A stretch of 57,841 bases of DNA, from positions 1 through 57,841 of the forward strand of contig NZ_VCKX01000042.1 in NCBI RefSeq assembly GCF_005889725.1, written 5' to 3'. Position 1 is the stretch's first letter. Each line of letters starts with the position of its first letter. The notes under the pieces were generated by a model. It searched no databases and was not told the origin of the DNA. It was given only the letters and a program-made list of their open reading frames with translations. Made by a program: the position numbers and the translations under genes. Below are positions 8,265-16,747 of the stretch, piece after piece. This stretch comes from Nonomuraea zeae. Its GTDB lineage: Bacteria > Actinomycetota > Actinomycetes > Streptosporangiales > Streptosporangiaceae.

Positions 8265-8887
8265 AGCTCACGCTCATGGAGTTCGTCACCCTCGACGGGG
8301 TCAGCCAGGGGCCCGGCTCTGCGGCCGAGGACACCAGCGACGGTTTCACCCGGGGCGGATGGCTCGTGCCCCACCTGGACGAGCTCTTCGTCCGGCGTAC
8401 CTCTGAATGGTTGGATCTCGCCGACGGCCTGCTGTTCGGGCGGCGCACCTACGAGGCGTTCGCCCGGGACTGGCCCCAGATCACCGACCCGGACGACCCG
8501 TACACCAAGCGGATGAGCTCACTGCCGAAGTACGTCGTGACCAGCACCCTCACCGAGGGGAGCTGGCACCCGACGACCGTGCTCCGCGGCGACCCGATCC
8601 GGACCGTCGGGGAGCTCAAGGCGCGGCCAGGACGGGAGCTCCAGATCCACGGCAGTGCGCGACTCGGCAACGCCCTGCTGGCGGCGGGCCTGGTCGACAC
8701 GCTCCGGCTTGTCGTCGCTCCCACCGTGATCGGCTCCGGGAGGCGGCTGCTCGACCACCCGAGCGGGCCGGTCGGCCTCCGGCTCGTCCGCCACGAAGTG
8801 ACGGTGAACGGTTTGCTGCTGCTCGAGTACGAGACGGTCGATGCCGCCGCCGTGGGGGAGTACGAGGGCGTCACGGCCTTCGTCTAA
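8261..8887 (+). CDS. dihydrofolate reductase family protein (RibD C-terminal-like)
   Basis: This 208-residue protein belongs to the RibD C-terminal/DHFR-like superfamily of NAD(P)H-dependent reductases. Recognisable segments are MEFVTLDGVSQGPGS at the start, WLDLADGLLFGRRTYEAFARDW, ELQIHGSARLGNALLAAGLVDTLRL and the closing APTVIGSGRRLLDH. Stand-alone members of this group are common in actinobacterial regulator-SRPBCC operons and their substrates are unknown. It is not classical FolA. It is the last gene of the ArsR operon. Confidence 0.9.
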   Translation: MKLTLMEFVTLDGVSQGPGSAAEDTSDGFTRGGWLVPHLDELFVRRTSEWLDLADGLLFGRRTYEAFARDWPQITDPDDPYTKRMSSLPKYVVTSTLTEGSWHPTTVLRGDPIRTVGELKARPGRELQIHGSARLGNALLAAGLVDTLRLVVAPTVIGSGRRLLDHPSGPVGLRLVRHEVTVNGLLLLEYETVDAAAVGEYEGVTAFV

Positions 8888-8916
8888 CTAGCGAAACCTC
8901 GTCTAACTAGCGAAAC
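8881..8916. repeat. short tandem duplication, 19-bp period
   Basis: The 17-mer CGTCTAACTAGCGAAAC occurs at 8881-8897 and again at 8900-8916. The first copy spans the stop codon of the reductase-like gene. It lies at the junction with the kinase remnant downstream. Confidence 0.7.
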
Positions 8917-8963
8917 GTCGATGGGCCGGCAGGGCCGGGTGTTCCGCTGCACGCCAGTGGATC

Positions 8964-9284
8964 ATGGGCGCGGCGCCGTTCTACCGTGGCCGATGGAACT
9001 TCATCGGCCACGACGTGGTCTCGGAGGCGGTGATCACGCCGGAGATGCTGGATCACTACCTCGCGCCGTTCGAGGGCGTCCCGGTGCTGTTCGTCGGGAT
9101 CCGGTGTCCCCTGGAGGAAGTGGAGCGTCGGTGCCCCCGCTCGACGAGCCGGTCCATGCGCACGGTGGACACTTCCGTCCTCGGGCCGGCCGAGGTGGCC
9201 GAGCTGATCGTCGCCGCTCTGACCGGCCCGCCCGTGCCCCCGGCTTTCGACCGGCTGCGTACGCGTTTCCCCGATCAAGGATGA
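8964..9284 (+). pseudogene. remnant of a chloramphenicol phosphotransferase-like kinase
   Basis: The readable frame has VLFVGIRCPLEEVERR followed closely by MRTVDTSVLGPAEVAELIVAAL. This resembles the C-terminal half of chloramphenicol phosphotransferase-like P-loop kinases, where the stretch after CPLEVLERRE normally holds RGDR and a VH motif that are missing here. The N-terminal Walker A region is also absent: the ORF begins just before RGRWNFIGHDVVSEAVITPE. I therefore treat it as a truncated, internally deleted remnant. The upstream 19-bp duplication fits a rearrangement junction. Confidence 0.55.
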
Positions 9285-9311
9285 GGACGGCCCGGCCGCA
9301 GCTCCCGCCGA

Positions 9312-9959
9312 TCAGCGCGGAGGTGGCAGCTGTCCCACCGGGGCGACGGTGTGCGAGCCGGCGCCGACGCATCGCCAGACCGGCCTGTGGTGCTCGAACG
9401 CCGGATGCGCCCCCAGATCGTGTACGGGGCAGACCGGCCAGGCGGCCCAGATCGTCTCCATGATCACTTCTTGGCCGGCCTCGGCGACGCTGGCCAGGGC
9501 TCCCACCGGATCGCCGCCCTCGCTCGGCCAGATCCCGTTGCCCTGGCAGGAGCCCCGGAACTCCACCCACGCGTGTCCGATGCTGTCCCAATCCGGGCGG
9601 ACCAGCCGGAGCTCTCCGGTGAGCCCGGTGGCGCGTACGTCGCGCTCCAGAACCTCAAGGGCCTGCTCCAGCGTCCGCCACAGGCTCGGGTCGAGGGCGA
9701 AGGTGGGCTGGAAGTTGATGCCTTTGAGCAGGCGGCCGCCGAGTGCCGTCAGGTCGGTCGAAGCCAGCTGGGCCAGGGGGCGTTCGAGGATTTCCCTGGT
9801 GGCGGGGGTGCTGACCTCCAGCTCCTCCAGCAGGCAGGCGAGCTCGACGAGCGGTTCGGCGTCGAGGTGGCCGGCGCGGAGAGCCGTGTAGATCCGGCCG
9901 CCCAGCTCGCCGGCGAGCTGAGCGGCGGCGGGATCACCGCCCGCGTGGCGGCGGTTCAT
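9312..9959 (-). CDS. conserved hypothetical protein with C-terminal Cys/His cluster
   Basis: I cannot assign a function to this 215-residue protein. The N-terminal two thirds are helical and rich in Leu, Glu and Ala (PLVELACLLEELEVSTPATR). The C-terminus reads WPVCPVHDLGAHPAF and later VWRCVGAGSHTVAPVGQL, with a C-x2-H plus C-x5-H arrangement that looks like a small zinc-binding ribbon. I recall similar tails in actinobacterial hypothetical proteins. Coding bias is strong. It is transcribed away from the GNAT gene's 3' end, with a 78-bp gap. Confidence 0.65.
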   Translation of the reverse strand: MNRRHAGGDPAAAQLAGELGGRIYTALRAGHLDAEPLVELACLLEELEVSTPATREILERPLAQLASTDLTALGGRLLKGINFQPTFALDPSLWRTLEQALEVLERDVRATGLTGELRLVRPDWDSIGHAWVEFRGSCQGNGIWPSEGGDPVGALASVAEAGQEVIMETIWAAWPVCPVHDLGAHPAFEHHRPVWRCVGAGSHTVAPVGQLPPPR

Positions 9960-10037
9960 CGAGCGGTGGCGTCTCTGGACATGCCGACAGTGAAGCAGCC
10001 GCGCCGGCGGATCTCACCGGATTTTCCGCCGGTGGCG

Positions 10038-10667
10038 TCAGGCGTCCGATGGGTGGTCGAAGTCGATCCGCATGACCACGCGACGGAGGGTGGGATGGCT
10101 GACCTCCTTGAAGCCGGCGTCCGCGAAGATCTGGCGAGCCCCGACGTGCAGCTCGCCCCAGGTGACGTCCTTGCCGGGCTCGGTGATCATGGGGTAGCCC
10201 TCGATGGCGCGGGCGCCGCGCTCGCGGGCGAAGCCGATCGTGGCGGCGGCCAGGTGGTACGTGAGCCCGCGGCCCCGAAAGCCCTTCCTGACCACGAAAC
10301 AGGTCGCCGCCCAGACCCCCTCGTCGCCCTTGTCCTCGTTCCGGCCGCTCCACGGGATGCGGGAGGTGCGCAGCTTGGGATAGGCGGTGCGCGGCTCGAC
10401 CGACACCCAGCCCGCCGGCTCCCCGTCCACGTAGGCCACCAGGCCGCCGGCGTCGTCCTCCAGCTGTGCCTGGAGCATCGCGGTGCGCCGCTCCTGCGTG
10501 GAGTCGCGCCAGAAGCAGCCCTCGACCTTGAACCGCTGGCACAGGCACCGGCGCGCGTCGCCGCTGCTGAGGATCGCGGCGAGGTCATCCCACGAGGACT
10601 CGCCGGCGGGGACGACGGTCAGCTGTTCCGCCCGGATCGGATCCTTCAGCGCGGGCCCGCCGAGCAT
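10038..10667 (-). CDS. GNAT family N-acetyltransferase
   Basis: This 209-residue acetyltransferase contains the acetyl-CoA-binding signature CFVVRKGFRGRGLTYHLAAA and the motif ATIGFARERGARAIEGYP, which define the GNAT fold from about residue 105 onward. The N-terminal half contains ARRCLCQRFKV and DGEPAGWVSVEP. The acceptor is unknown. ATG 10667 was chosen because AAGGAGG lies just upstream with good spacing. It is divergent from the WYL regulator gene across 73 bp that hold a clear inverted repeat, so the WYL protein may control it. Confidence 0.88.
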   Translation of the reverse strand: MLGGPALKDPIRAEQLTVVPAGESSWDDLAAILSSGDARRCLCQRFKVEGCFWRDSTQERRTAMLQAQLEDDAGGLVAYVDGEPAGWVSVEPRTAYPKLRTSRIPWSGRNEDKGDEGVWAATCFVVRKGFRGRGLTYHLAAATIGFARERGARAIEGYPMITEPGKDVTWGELHVGARQIFADAGFKEVSHPTLRRVVMRIDFDHPSDA

Positions 10668-10699
10668 GGTGTCCTCCTTCATGCCGTGCATGTTAGGTT

Positions 10700-10728
10700 C
10701 CATTCCGGACGTTCTGCTGCCGGAATGG
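10700..10728. promoter_or_regulatory. inverted repeat in the GNAT/WYL divergent promoter
   Basis: CCATTCCGG (10700-10708) and CCGGAATGG (10720-10728) are perfect 9-bp arms separated by 11 nt, 13 nt before the GTG of the WYL regulator. The position suits an operator for the adjacent regulator; this assignment is inference. Confidence 0.6.
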
Positions 10729-10740
10729 GGAGAGGATGCT

Positions 10741-11706
10741 GTGAAGTCCGATACGAGCCCCATGTCACGGGCCCTGCTGACCCTGGAGCTCGTTCAGGGC
10801 AGCCCGGGCATCACCGCGGAACGCCTCGCCGGCAAGCTCGGCGTCTCCGAGCGCGCCGCCCGCCGGTACGTCGGCATCCTGCGCGAGGCGGGCATCCCGA
10901 TCGAGTCCGTACGCGGGCCCTACGGCGGCTACCGGGTCGGCCGCGGTCTGCGGCTGCCGCCCCTGATGTTCGGCACCGCCGAGGCCCTCGGCCTGGTCAT
11001 GGCGGTGCTCGACGGCCACCACGACGCGGGCGACTCCGCCGATCCGGTCGGCAGCGCGCTCGGGAAGATCGTGCGGGCGCTCCCGGAGTCGGTGGCCGCC
11101 CAGGTCGAGGCCGTACGCAAAACCACGGCGCCCGCCCCCGACCGCGCCGCCGCCCGGCCCGACCCCGAGACCACGATCGCCCTGGTCCAGGCGTGCTCGA
11201 ACCGGCGGCGCATCCGGCTCGGCTATCGCTCCGAGGCCGGGTCGGAGTGGGACATGGAGGTCGATCCGTGGGCGGTCGTCGTCCGCCACGGCCGCTGGTA
11301 CCTGCTGTGCCGCTCTCACCGGGCGGACGCGCGGCGGGCGTACCGGATCGATCGGGTCCGGGGCGTCGAGGTGCTCGACGAGACCTTCAGCCCGCCCGCC
11401 GACCTCGACCCGGTCGCCGTGCTGGAGCAGCATCTCGCGGTCGGCTGGGAGTACGACACCGAGGTCGTCATCGACGCGCCGCTCGACGCCGTGGCGCGGT
11501 GCCTGCCCCGCACCCTCGGGGTGCTGGAGCCGCTCGACGCCGGGACCACCCGCCTGACCGGCAGCACCAGCAACCCGATCTGGTACGCCGAGCAGCTCGT
11601 GCCGATCCCGGCGCCGTACCGGATCGCAGGTTGCCGGGAGCTCCGGGAAGCCGCGCGGATGCTCGGGCGGCGGCTGCTGGCGGCGGCCGGGAGCCTACCT
11701 CTCTGA
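10741..11706 (+). CDS. WYL-domain transcriptional regulator with N-terminal HTH
   Basis: This 321-residue regulator has an N-terminal DeoR-like winged helix (ITAERLAGKLGVSERAARRYVGILREAG, then the wing VRGPYGGYRVG), a linker, and a WYL domain. The WYL domain carries DPWAVVVRHGRWYLLCRSH and YRIDRVRGVEVLDETF, followed by the C-terminal WCX extension. WYL domains sense nucleic-acid or nucleotide ligands in several systems. The GTG at 10741 follows a GGGGAGAGG stretch, and extending further upstream would run into the divergent promoter. No DNA-damage or phage-defence genes are nearby, so its target is most simply the GNAT gene. Confidence 0.9.
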   Translation: MKSDTSPMSRALLTLELVQGSPGITAERLAGKLGVSERAARRYVGILREAGIPIESVRGPYGGYRVGRGLRLPPLMFGTAEALGLVMAVLDGHHDAGDSADPVGSALGKIVRALPESVAAQVEAVRKTTAPAPDRAAARPDPETTIALVQACSNRRRIRLGYRSEAGSEWDMEVDPWAVVVRHGRWYLLCRSHRADARRAYRIDRVRGVEVLDETFSPPADLDPVAVLEQHLAVGWEYDTEVVIDAPLDAVARCLPRTLGVLEPLDAGTTRLTGSTSNPIWYAEQLVPIPAPYRIAGCRELREAARMLGRRLLAAAGSLPL

Positions 11707-11748
11707 GCTGCCGATGTGACGTATGAGGCTGAATGCCATCATGGGGGG

Positions 11749-12738
11749 ATGTTGCAGGCTGCCGGGCTGAACGAGGTGGAGGAGCAGGCGTACCGGTTAC
11801 TCGTGCGGGCGGGCGAGGCGGAGGTGGCGGACCTCGCCGAGGAGCTGGGAATCACGACGGAGGCGGCGGCCACCGCGCTGGCGTCCATGCGGGACGTGGG
11901 CCTCGCACGCGAGGTGGGGGACGGCGGGGGCCGCAGGTTCGCGCCGGTCGCGCCGGAGGTCGCGCTCGGGCCCACGCTGGTACGCCGCCAGGAGTCGATC
12001 GACCGGGCCCGGCAGGCGGTGGAGCAGCTCACCGAGGAATACCGCGCCAACCTGCGCCGCGGCAGCGCCGATCGGCTGATCGAGGTCCTGCCGAGCCGGG
12101 CCGCGCTGCGCGAGCAGGTACGCCACCTCCAGGACAGCGCCCGCGAGGAGGTCATGTACTTCTGCCGGGCCGGACACGTGGTGATGCCGTCCACGGACAA
12201 CACCGAGGAGCTGGAGGCGCTCGGTCGCGGGGTGAGCTACCGGGTCATCTACGAGCGGGCCCTGCTGGAGGAGCCCGGCATGGTGGCCAACGTGGCGTAC
12301 GGCATCAAGCTGGGCGAGCAGGCACGGGCCGTCCGGTCGCTGCCGGTGCGGATGATGATCGCGGACCGCGCCACCGCGCTGCTGCCGCTGGTGCAGCACG
12401 CGGGCGGGATGACCGAGCCCACGGCGGCGCTGGTGCGGGGGAGCAGCCTGCTGGAGGCGCTGATCGCGTTGTTCGAGGCGCAGTGGGAGCGGGCCACGCC
12501 GATCAGGTCCCTGGAGGACGGGCAGGTCATCGACGCCTCTCCCGCCTGCCCGCTGGACGCGGACGAGCTGTATCTGCTGTCGCTGCTGGTCGCCGGCGTG
12601 CCGGAGAAGTCGATCGCCAGCCAGCTCGGGCTCAGCCTGCGTACGGTGCAGCGGCGCGTCTACCACCTGATGCGGCTCGCGGGCGCGCAGACCAGGATGC
12701 AACTCGCCTGGCATGCGGCCCGCGAGCGCTGGCTGTAG
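11749..12738 (+). CDS. TrmB-type / LuxR-type transcriptional regulator
   Basis: This 329-residue regulator combines an N-terminal TrmB-like winged helix (LNEVEEQAYRLLVRAGEAEVADLAEELGI), a central PLD-like effector region (REEVMYFCRAGH, VSYRVIYER) and a C-terminal LuxR HTH (DELYLLSLLVAGVPEKSIASQLGLS, then RTVQRRVYHLM). Two DNA-binding modules at opposite ends are a recurrent actinobacterial architecture. The ATG at 11749 is preceded by GGGGGG. A rare TTA codon lies near residue 15. The stop lies just outside the truncated subtilase homology, which converges on it. Confidence 0.88.
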   Translation: MLQAAGLNEVEEQAYRLLVRAGEAEVADLAEELGITTEAAATALASMRDVGLAREVGDGGGRRFAPVAPEVALGPTLVRRQESIDRARQAVEQLTEEYRANLRRGSADRLIEVLPSRAALREQVRHLQDSAREEVMYFCRAGHVVMPSTDNTEELEALGRGVSYRVIYERALLEEPGMVANVAYGIKLGEQARAVRSLPVRMMIADRATALLPLVQHAGGMTEPTAALVRGSSLLEALIALFEAQWERATPIRSLEDGQVIDASPACPLDADELYLLSLLVAGVPEKSIASQLGLSLRTVQRRVYHLMRLAGAQTRMQLAWHAARERWL

Positions 12739-15691
12739 CCACCGCCGCTGGTGTCGGGACGAGCGGCAGCCGCCGCCACGTGGCCCCGTCGTCGTAGGAC
12801 AGCTCCGCGGTCATCGACTTCGCGCCCCGCGCGGTGAAGCCCAGCGCGACGGGGAGCGTCCTGCGCACCTTCCCCTCCAGGTCGGCGGGCACGTCGTAGT
12901 CCACGCCGAGCAGCGGCAGCGGCTCGGTGCCCGCGGGCCTGACGGATCTGAAGGTCCACGCGCTGCGGGTGGCCGTGGCGTACTGCCACTCCGCCGAGGT
13001 CCGGGTCGTGGACAGCTCCATGCGGTACTCGGCGTCCTCCTGGACGGCCGGGAAGTCGCCGCGCAGGCTCTTGCGCTCCTCCAGCTGCTGCCCGTTCCGG
13101 TAGAAGCGGGCGGCGCTGGTGTCCTTGTCGCCGCTGCCGCCCGCGTAGCCGTAGTGCCCGTCGGCGTCCACGAACTCGGGGACCTGGACGGACAGGACGT
13201 CGCCCGTACGGGAGGAGGCGAGCGCGGCCGGGCGCACGACGGGGGCGAACCACCGCTCCTTGACGACCTGGCCCGCCCGGTACGTCGCGGGCGCGCCGGT
13301 CAGGCCGCCGCGCAGCCGGTTCATGGACTCCCAGGTGAGCATGTGCTGGACCACGTGCTGCCACTGCGTGTCGCCCGAGCTGACGTACTCGGCCCTGCGT
13401 AGCGGCGTGCGCACCACGCGTTGGGTCTCCATCTGCAGATCCAGATCGTACGTCTGCCACGGCCGCCAGCCGTAGCGCTGGTCCTTGCCGTGGCCCGAGC
13501 CGCCGGACTCCTGGTACCCGGAGTCGACCAGCGCGGTGTTGCGCCAGCTCACGTCGTGCACGATCCGCTCGGGCACGCGTCCGGCCGAGACCTGCATGAC
13601 CTCGTACAGGTAGGGGGTCGCCCAGGCGCCCGTCACGTCGAGCACGGCGCCGCCGGCCCGGGTCCGGTCGAGCAGCACCTGGCCACGGTCATGCGTGATC
13701 ATCAGCGTGGGCAGCGGCTCCCGGGTGCCCACGGGCGACCACGGCTGCCACATGGCCCGGCCGTCGGGACCGACCACGATCATCGCCGCCGCGCCGGCCG
13801 CGGCGAGCGCCTTCTGCTTGGCCGTCCAGTCGCCGAACGTCTTGCTGGTGACGACCACGGCCTTGCCCGCCGGGTCGCCCGCGCCGTCCTCGGCCAGCGG
13901 CCACCGCTTCCGGCCCTCGAACTCGGGAGACCTGATCGTGGGGCGGACCACCAGCGCGTCCCGGCCCCGCCTGGCCGTCACCCGGGGCGCGGCGAGCTGC
14001 CAGCGCGAGGCGAACTCGAAGGTGCCGTCGCTGACCGGCTCCGTGGGGGTGACCGCGAGGCCCTCGACCGACGGGAAGTTCATGGCGCCGAGGGAGATCT
14101 TGCGGGAGCCATAGGTTCGGTGGGTGAAATAGGTGGAGATGCCCTCCTGGGCTACCGGCTGGGAGGTCCTGATCTCGACGGGTACGGCGGTCCTGGCGTC
14201 GAGCACGACCTCCGCGTCCGCCGTGACCCGCAGCTCCGGGATGACGACGAGGGTGTCGACGGGGAGCTCGTCCTGGGTCTCACCCATGATCGCCTGCGTG
14301 TGGTACGTGCCTTCCGGCACCTCCACCGTCCAGCCCTCGTTCTCCCTGTTGATGAAGCCGTACACGTCGTCCCTGGCGGCGGCGCCGTACATGGCGATGA
14401 GCGGCACGCGGGCGGCGCCGCCGTCCCGCTCCACAGCGGTGAAGTGGATCTTGTGCATCTTGCCGCGCCTGGTCAGCGCGAGCGTGGTGTGCGCGACCGC
14501 CGCGCCGTCGGCCGTGGTCGCGGTGACGTAGCCGGCGTGCCGGCCGTGCGCCGGCTTGGCGAGGTCCACGCTGACCTGGAGGGTCGCGGCGGCTCCCGCG
14601 TCCACCGTGAGCGTGGTCGCGGACAGGCCGACCGCGCCCCCCGCGGGGGCGGCGCCGTCCAGGTTGGCCAGGGTGGGCGTGAGCGTCAGGGAGACGGGCC
14701 GGTCACTCGTGTTGGTGTAGGTGAGGGTCCCGCCGGGGGCGTCGGTGGCGCCGTCCTCGTGGACGCCCATGCTGAGCGACGCCGTGGCGGTGACGCCCTG
14801 CCGTACGGCTCGCGCCACGTCCAGCCGGCCGCCGCCCTGCTCGTACGGCGTCTGGCCGCCGATCGTCTTCGCGGTCGAGACCAGGGCGTCCTTGAGCTGC
14901 CCGGCCTGCCACTCCGGATGGCGCTGGGCCAGGATCGCCGCCGCGCCCGCCACGTGCGGGGTGGCCATGGACGTGCCGGAGAGCTTGGTGTGCAGGTCGT
15001 CAACGGGCGTTCCGAGACCCGTGCCCGCCGCGCGGGCGGCCGTGATGCCGACGCCCGGCGCGGTGATGTCCGGCTTGATCGCCTCGTCGAGGCGCGGGCC
15101 GCGGCTGGAGAAGGGGGCGAGGGCGTCGTTCGCGTCCACCGCGCCGACGGTCAGCGCGGAGGTGGCGGCGCCCGGCGAGCCGACGGTGTAGTCGCCGCCC
15201 TCGTTGCCCGCGGCGATGACGAACAGGCTGCCGGTCTTCTCCGTCAGCACGTCCACGGCGACGCTGAGCGGGTCGGTGCCGTCGGTGGGCCCGCCGCCGA
15301 GGCTCAGGTTGACGACGTCGGCGCCGCTCTCCTGGGCCGCCCACTCCATGCCCGCGAGCACCTGCGACTCCGTGCCGCTGCCGGTGGCGTCGAGCACCTT
15401 GCCGATAGCCAGGTCCGCGCCCGGTGCGACGCCCTTGCGCAGGCCGTTCGACGCCGCGCCGGTGCCCGCCACGGTGGCGGCGACGTGGGTGCCGTGCCCG
15501 TGCTCGTCCTTGACCGAGGGGTCGTCGGTGAAGTTGCGGGTCTCGACGATCTTGCCGGCCACGTCGGGATGGGCCGGGTCGATCCCGGTGTCCAGGACGG
15601 CGACCTTCACGCCCTTGCCGTCGTAGCCGTCCTGCCACGCCTGCGGCGCGCCCACCTGCGGGACGCTGTGCTCCAGCGACGCGGTGATGAC
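12632..15691 (-). pseudogene. S8 subtilisin-like peptidase, truncated at both ends
   Basis: About 980 residues of S8A peptidase homology run from 15691 to about 12760 with no internal stop. The catalytic triad is intact: VAVLDTGIDPAHPDV (Asp), DEHGHGTHVAATVAG (His) and LSGTSMATPHVAG (Ser), with VIAAGNEGG as the oxyanion Asn. Homology starts abruptly at TASLEHSVPQVGAPQAW, which in relatives follows the propeptide; the signal peptide and I9 propeptide are missing. No good start codon exists: the nearest in-frame ATG (15985) lies inside the antisense of the next gene. The C-terminus (DDGATWRRLPLVP) stops where relatives continue with a final beta domain, and the frame reads on into the antisense of the TrmB-LuxR gene. 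Central PA-like and beta domains remain. Confidence 0.7.
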
Positions 15692-15782
15692 CGTCCTCCG
15701 GCCCCTCGGCAGAGCCGCCGAGCGCCGTGGGGTCGAGCCGCCGTGGGGCCGTGAGGCCGTGAGGCCGACGGCCGTGGGGCGT

Positions 15783-16616
15783 CTAGTGGTACTTGTACAG
15801 TCGCGTCCCGATCCGACGGTTGTGGTCGAACACCGACGCCCGGTACATGCTGATCGCCAGGTCGCCGTGCTCGGCCTTGCCGCAGGTGTTCGCCCCGGCG
15901 AGCTGGTGGATCTCGAAGCGCGCCGTCGGGTCGCCGGCGACGAAGTACTCGGCGCGGGCCTGATACTCGTCGGCGCTCGTGTCACAGGCGAAGACGAACG
16001 ACTTGGACTCGCCGAAGCACGTGAGAGCCGCGCCCTTCGTCGAGGTGCAGACCTCGGACCTGGCCCGCGCGCCGGCCGGGGTGACGCGGGTCTCCCGCTT
16101 GACCGGGTACTTGGCGATGTTGCGCACGGTCTTCCACCGGCCGTACTTGACCCGGCGGTTCCCCCGGTACACCGCGGCCCGGAAGGTCACGATCTTGCCG
16201 ATCTCGCGGCTGCCGCGCACCTCGCCTTCCCTGGCCAGGTTGTGGATGACGTACTGGGTGCCCAGATAGCCGTTCAGGTAGTACTCGACCGCGGGATGGA
16301 GCTTGTCGCTCGCGGTGTCCTCGATCGTGATCCCCGGCCGGTCGCTGCCGTCGGGGCCCACGCACGCCTCGGCGCCCCTGATCCGGACGCACTCGGGTTC
16401 GTCGGCCGCGCCTGCGGCAGCGGTCCCGGCCGTCGTCTCCGGCGTCGCGGCGGGGACGGTGACTGCGGCGGGGACGGTGACTGCGGCGGGAATGGTGACC
16501 GCGGCGGGGACGGGGAGGGCGGCTGGGCGGGTGTCGACCTTCGCCGCCGCGCCGTCAGCGTTGAACACGACGGCTGTCATCACGACCGCCGCCAATAGCT
16601 TGCGACCTAACGCCAC
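15783..16616 (-). CDS. secreted protein with tandem VPAAVT repeats
   Basis: This 277-residue predicted secreted protein is not assigned to a family. GTG 16616 follows GGTGAGG with suitable spacing and starts a signal peptide (VALGRKLLAAVVMTAVVFNADGAAA). A low-complexity linker with three to four copies of a VPAAVT-like hexapeptide follows. The rest holds two similar halves rich in Tyr, Arg and Cys (HPAVEYYLNGYLGTQYVIHNLA and YQARAEYFVAGDPTARFEIHQLA), which suggests an internal duplication of about 100 residues. Six cysteines could form disulfides. The third codon is TTA. Its stop lies 92 bp from the broken 5' end of the subtilase. Confidence 0.7.
   Translation of the reverse strand: MALGRKLLAAVVMTAVVFNADGAAAKVDTRPAALPVPAAVTIPAAVTVPAAVTVPAATPETTAGTAAAGAADEPECVRIRGAEACVGPDGSDRPGITIEDTASDKLHPAVEYYLNGYLGTQYVIHNLAREGEVRGSREIGKIVTFRAAVYRGNRRVKYGRWKTVRNIAKYPVKRETRVTPAGARARSEVCTSTKGAALTCFGESKSFVFACDTSADEYQARAEYFVAGDPTARFEIHQLAGANTCGKAEHGDLAISMYRASVFDHNRRIGTRLYKYH
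16447..16513. repeat. 18-bp tandem repeat (3.7 copies) inside the secreted protein gene
   Basis: The unit GCGGCGGGGACGGTGACT starts at 16447, 16465 and 16483 (the last with three substitutions), with a partial copy at 16501. It encodes the VPAAVT-type linker and probably varies in copy number by slippage. Confidence 0.85.
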
Positions 16617-16747
16617 GCGAACCTCACCAACTTCAGGAGTCACAGTGTTGTTGCCTGAGTGTGACGCGCAAAATAGGAGAGAAGTTCTGAATAGTACAGA
16701 TCGCAGTCAGAAGCCGTTCATCACCTGACGGCTTAGGCTTTTTGCTC

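Noticed and set aside
11733..12797. 354-residue open frame overlapping the TrmB-LuxR gene in another frame
   Set aside because: Gly/Arg/Ala low-complexity shadow; the chosen frame has both HTH modules.
13421..15754. 777-residue open frame on the plus strand
   Set aside because: Arg/Gly/Val-rich antisense shadow of the subtilase, which has a complete catalytic triad on the minus strand.
15692..15985. Upstream extension of the subtilase frame to an ATG at 15985
   Set aside because: The extra 98 residues are Ser/Arg/Thr-rich and lie in the overlapping 3' part of the secreted protein gene, with no signal peptide or propeptide pattern.
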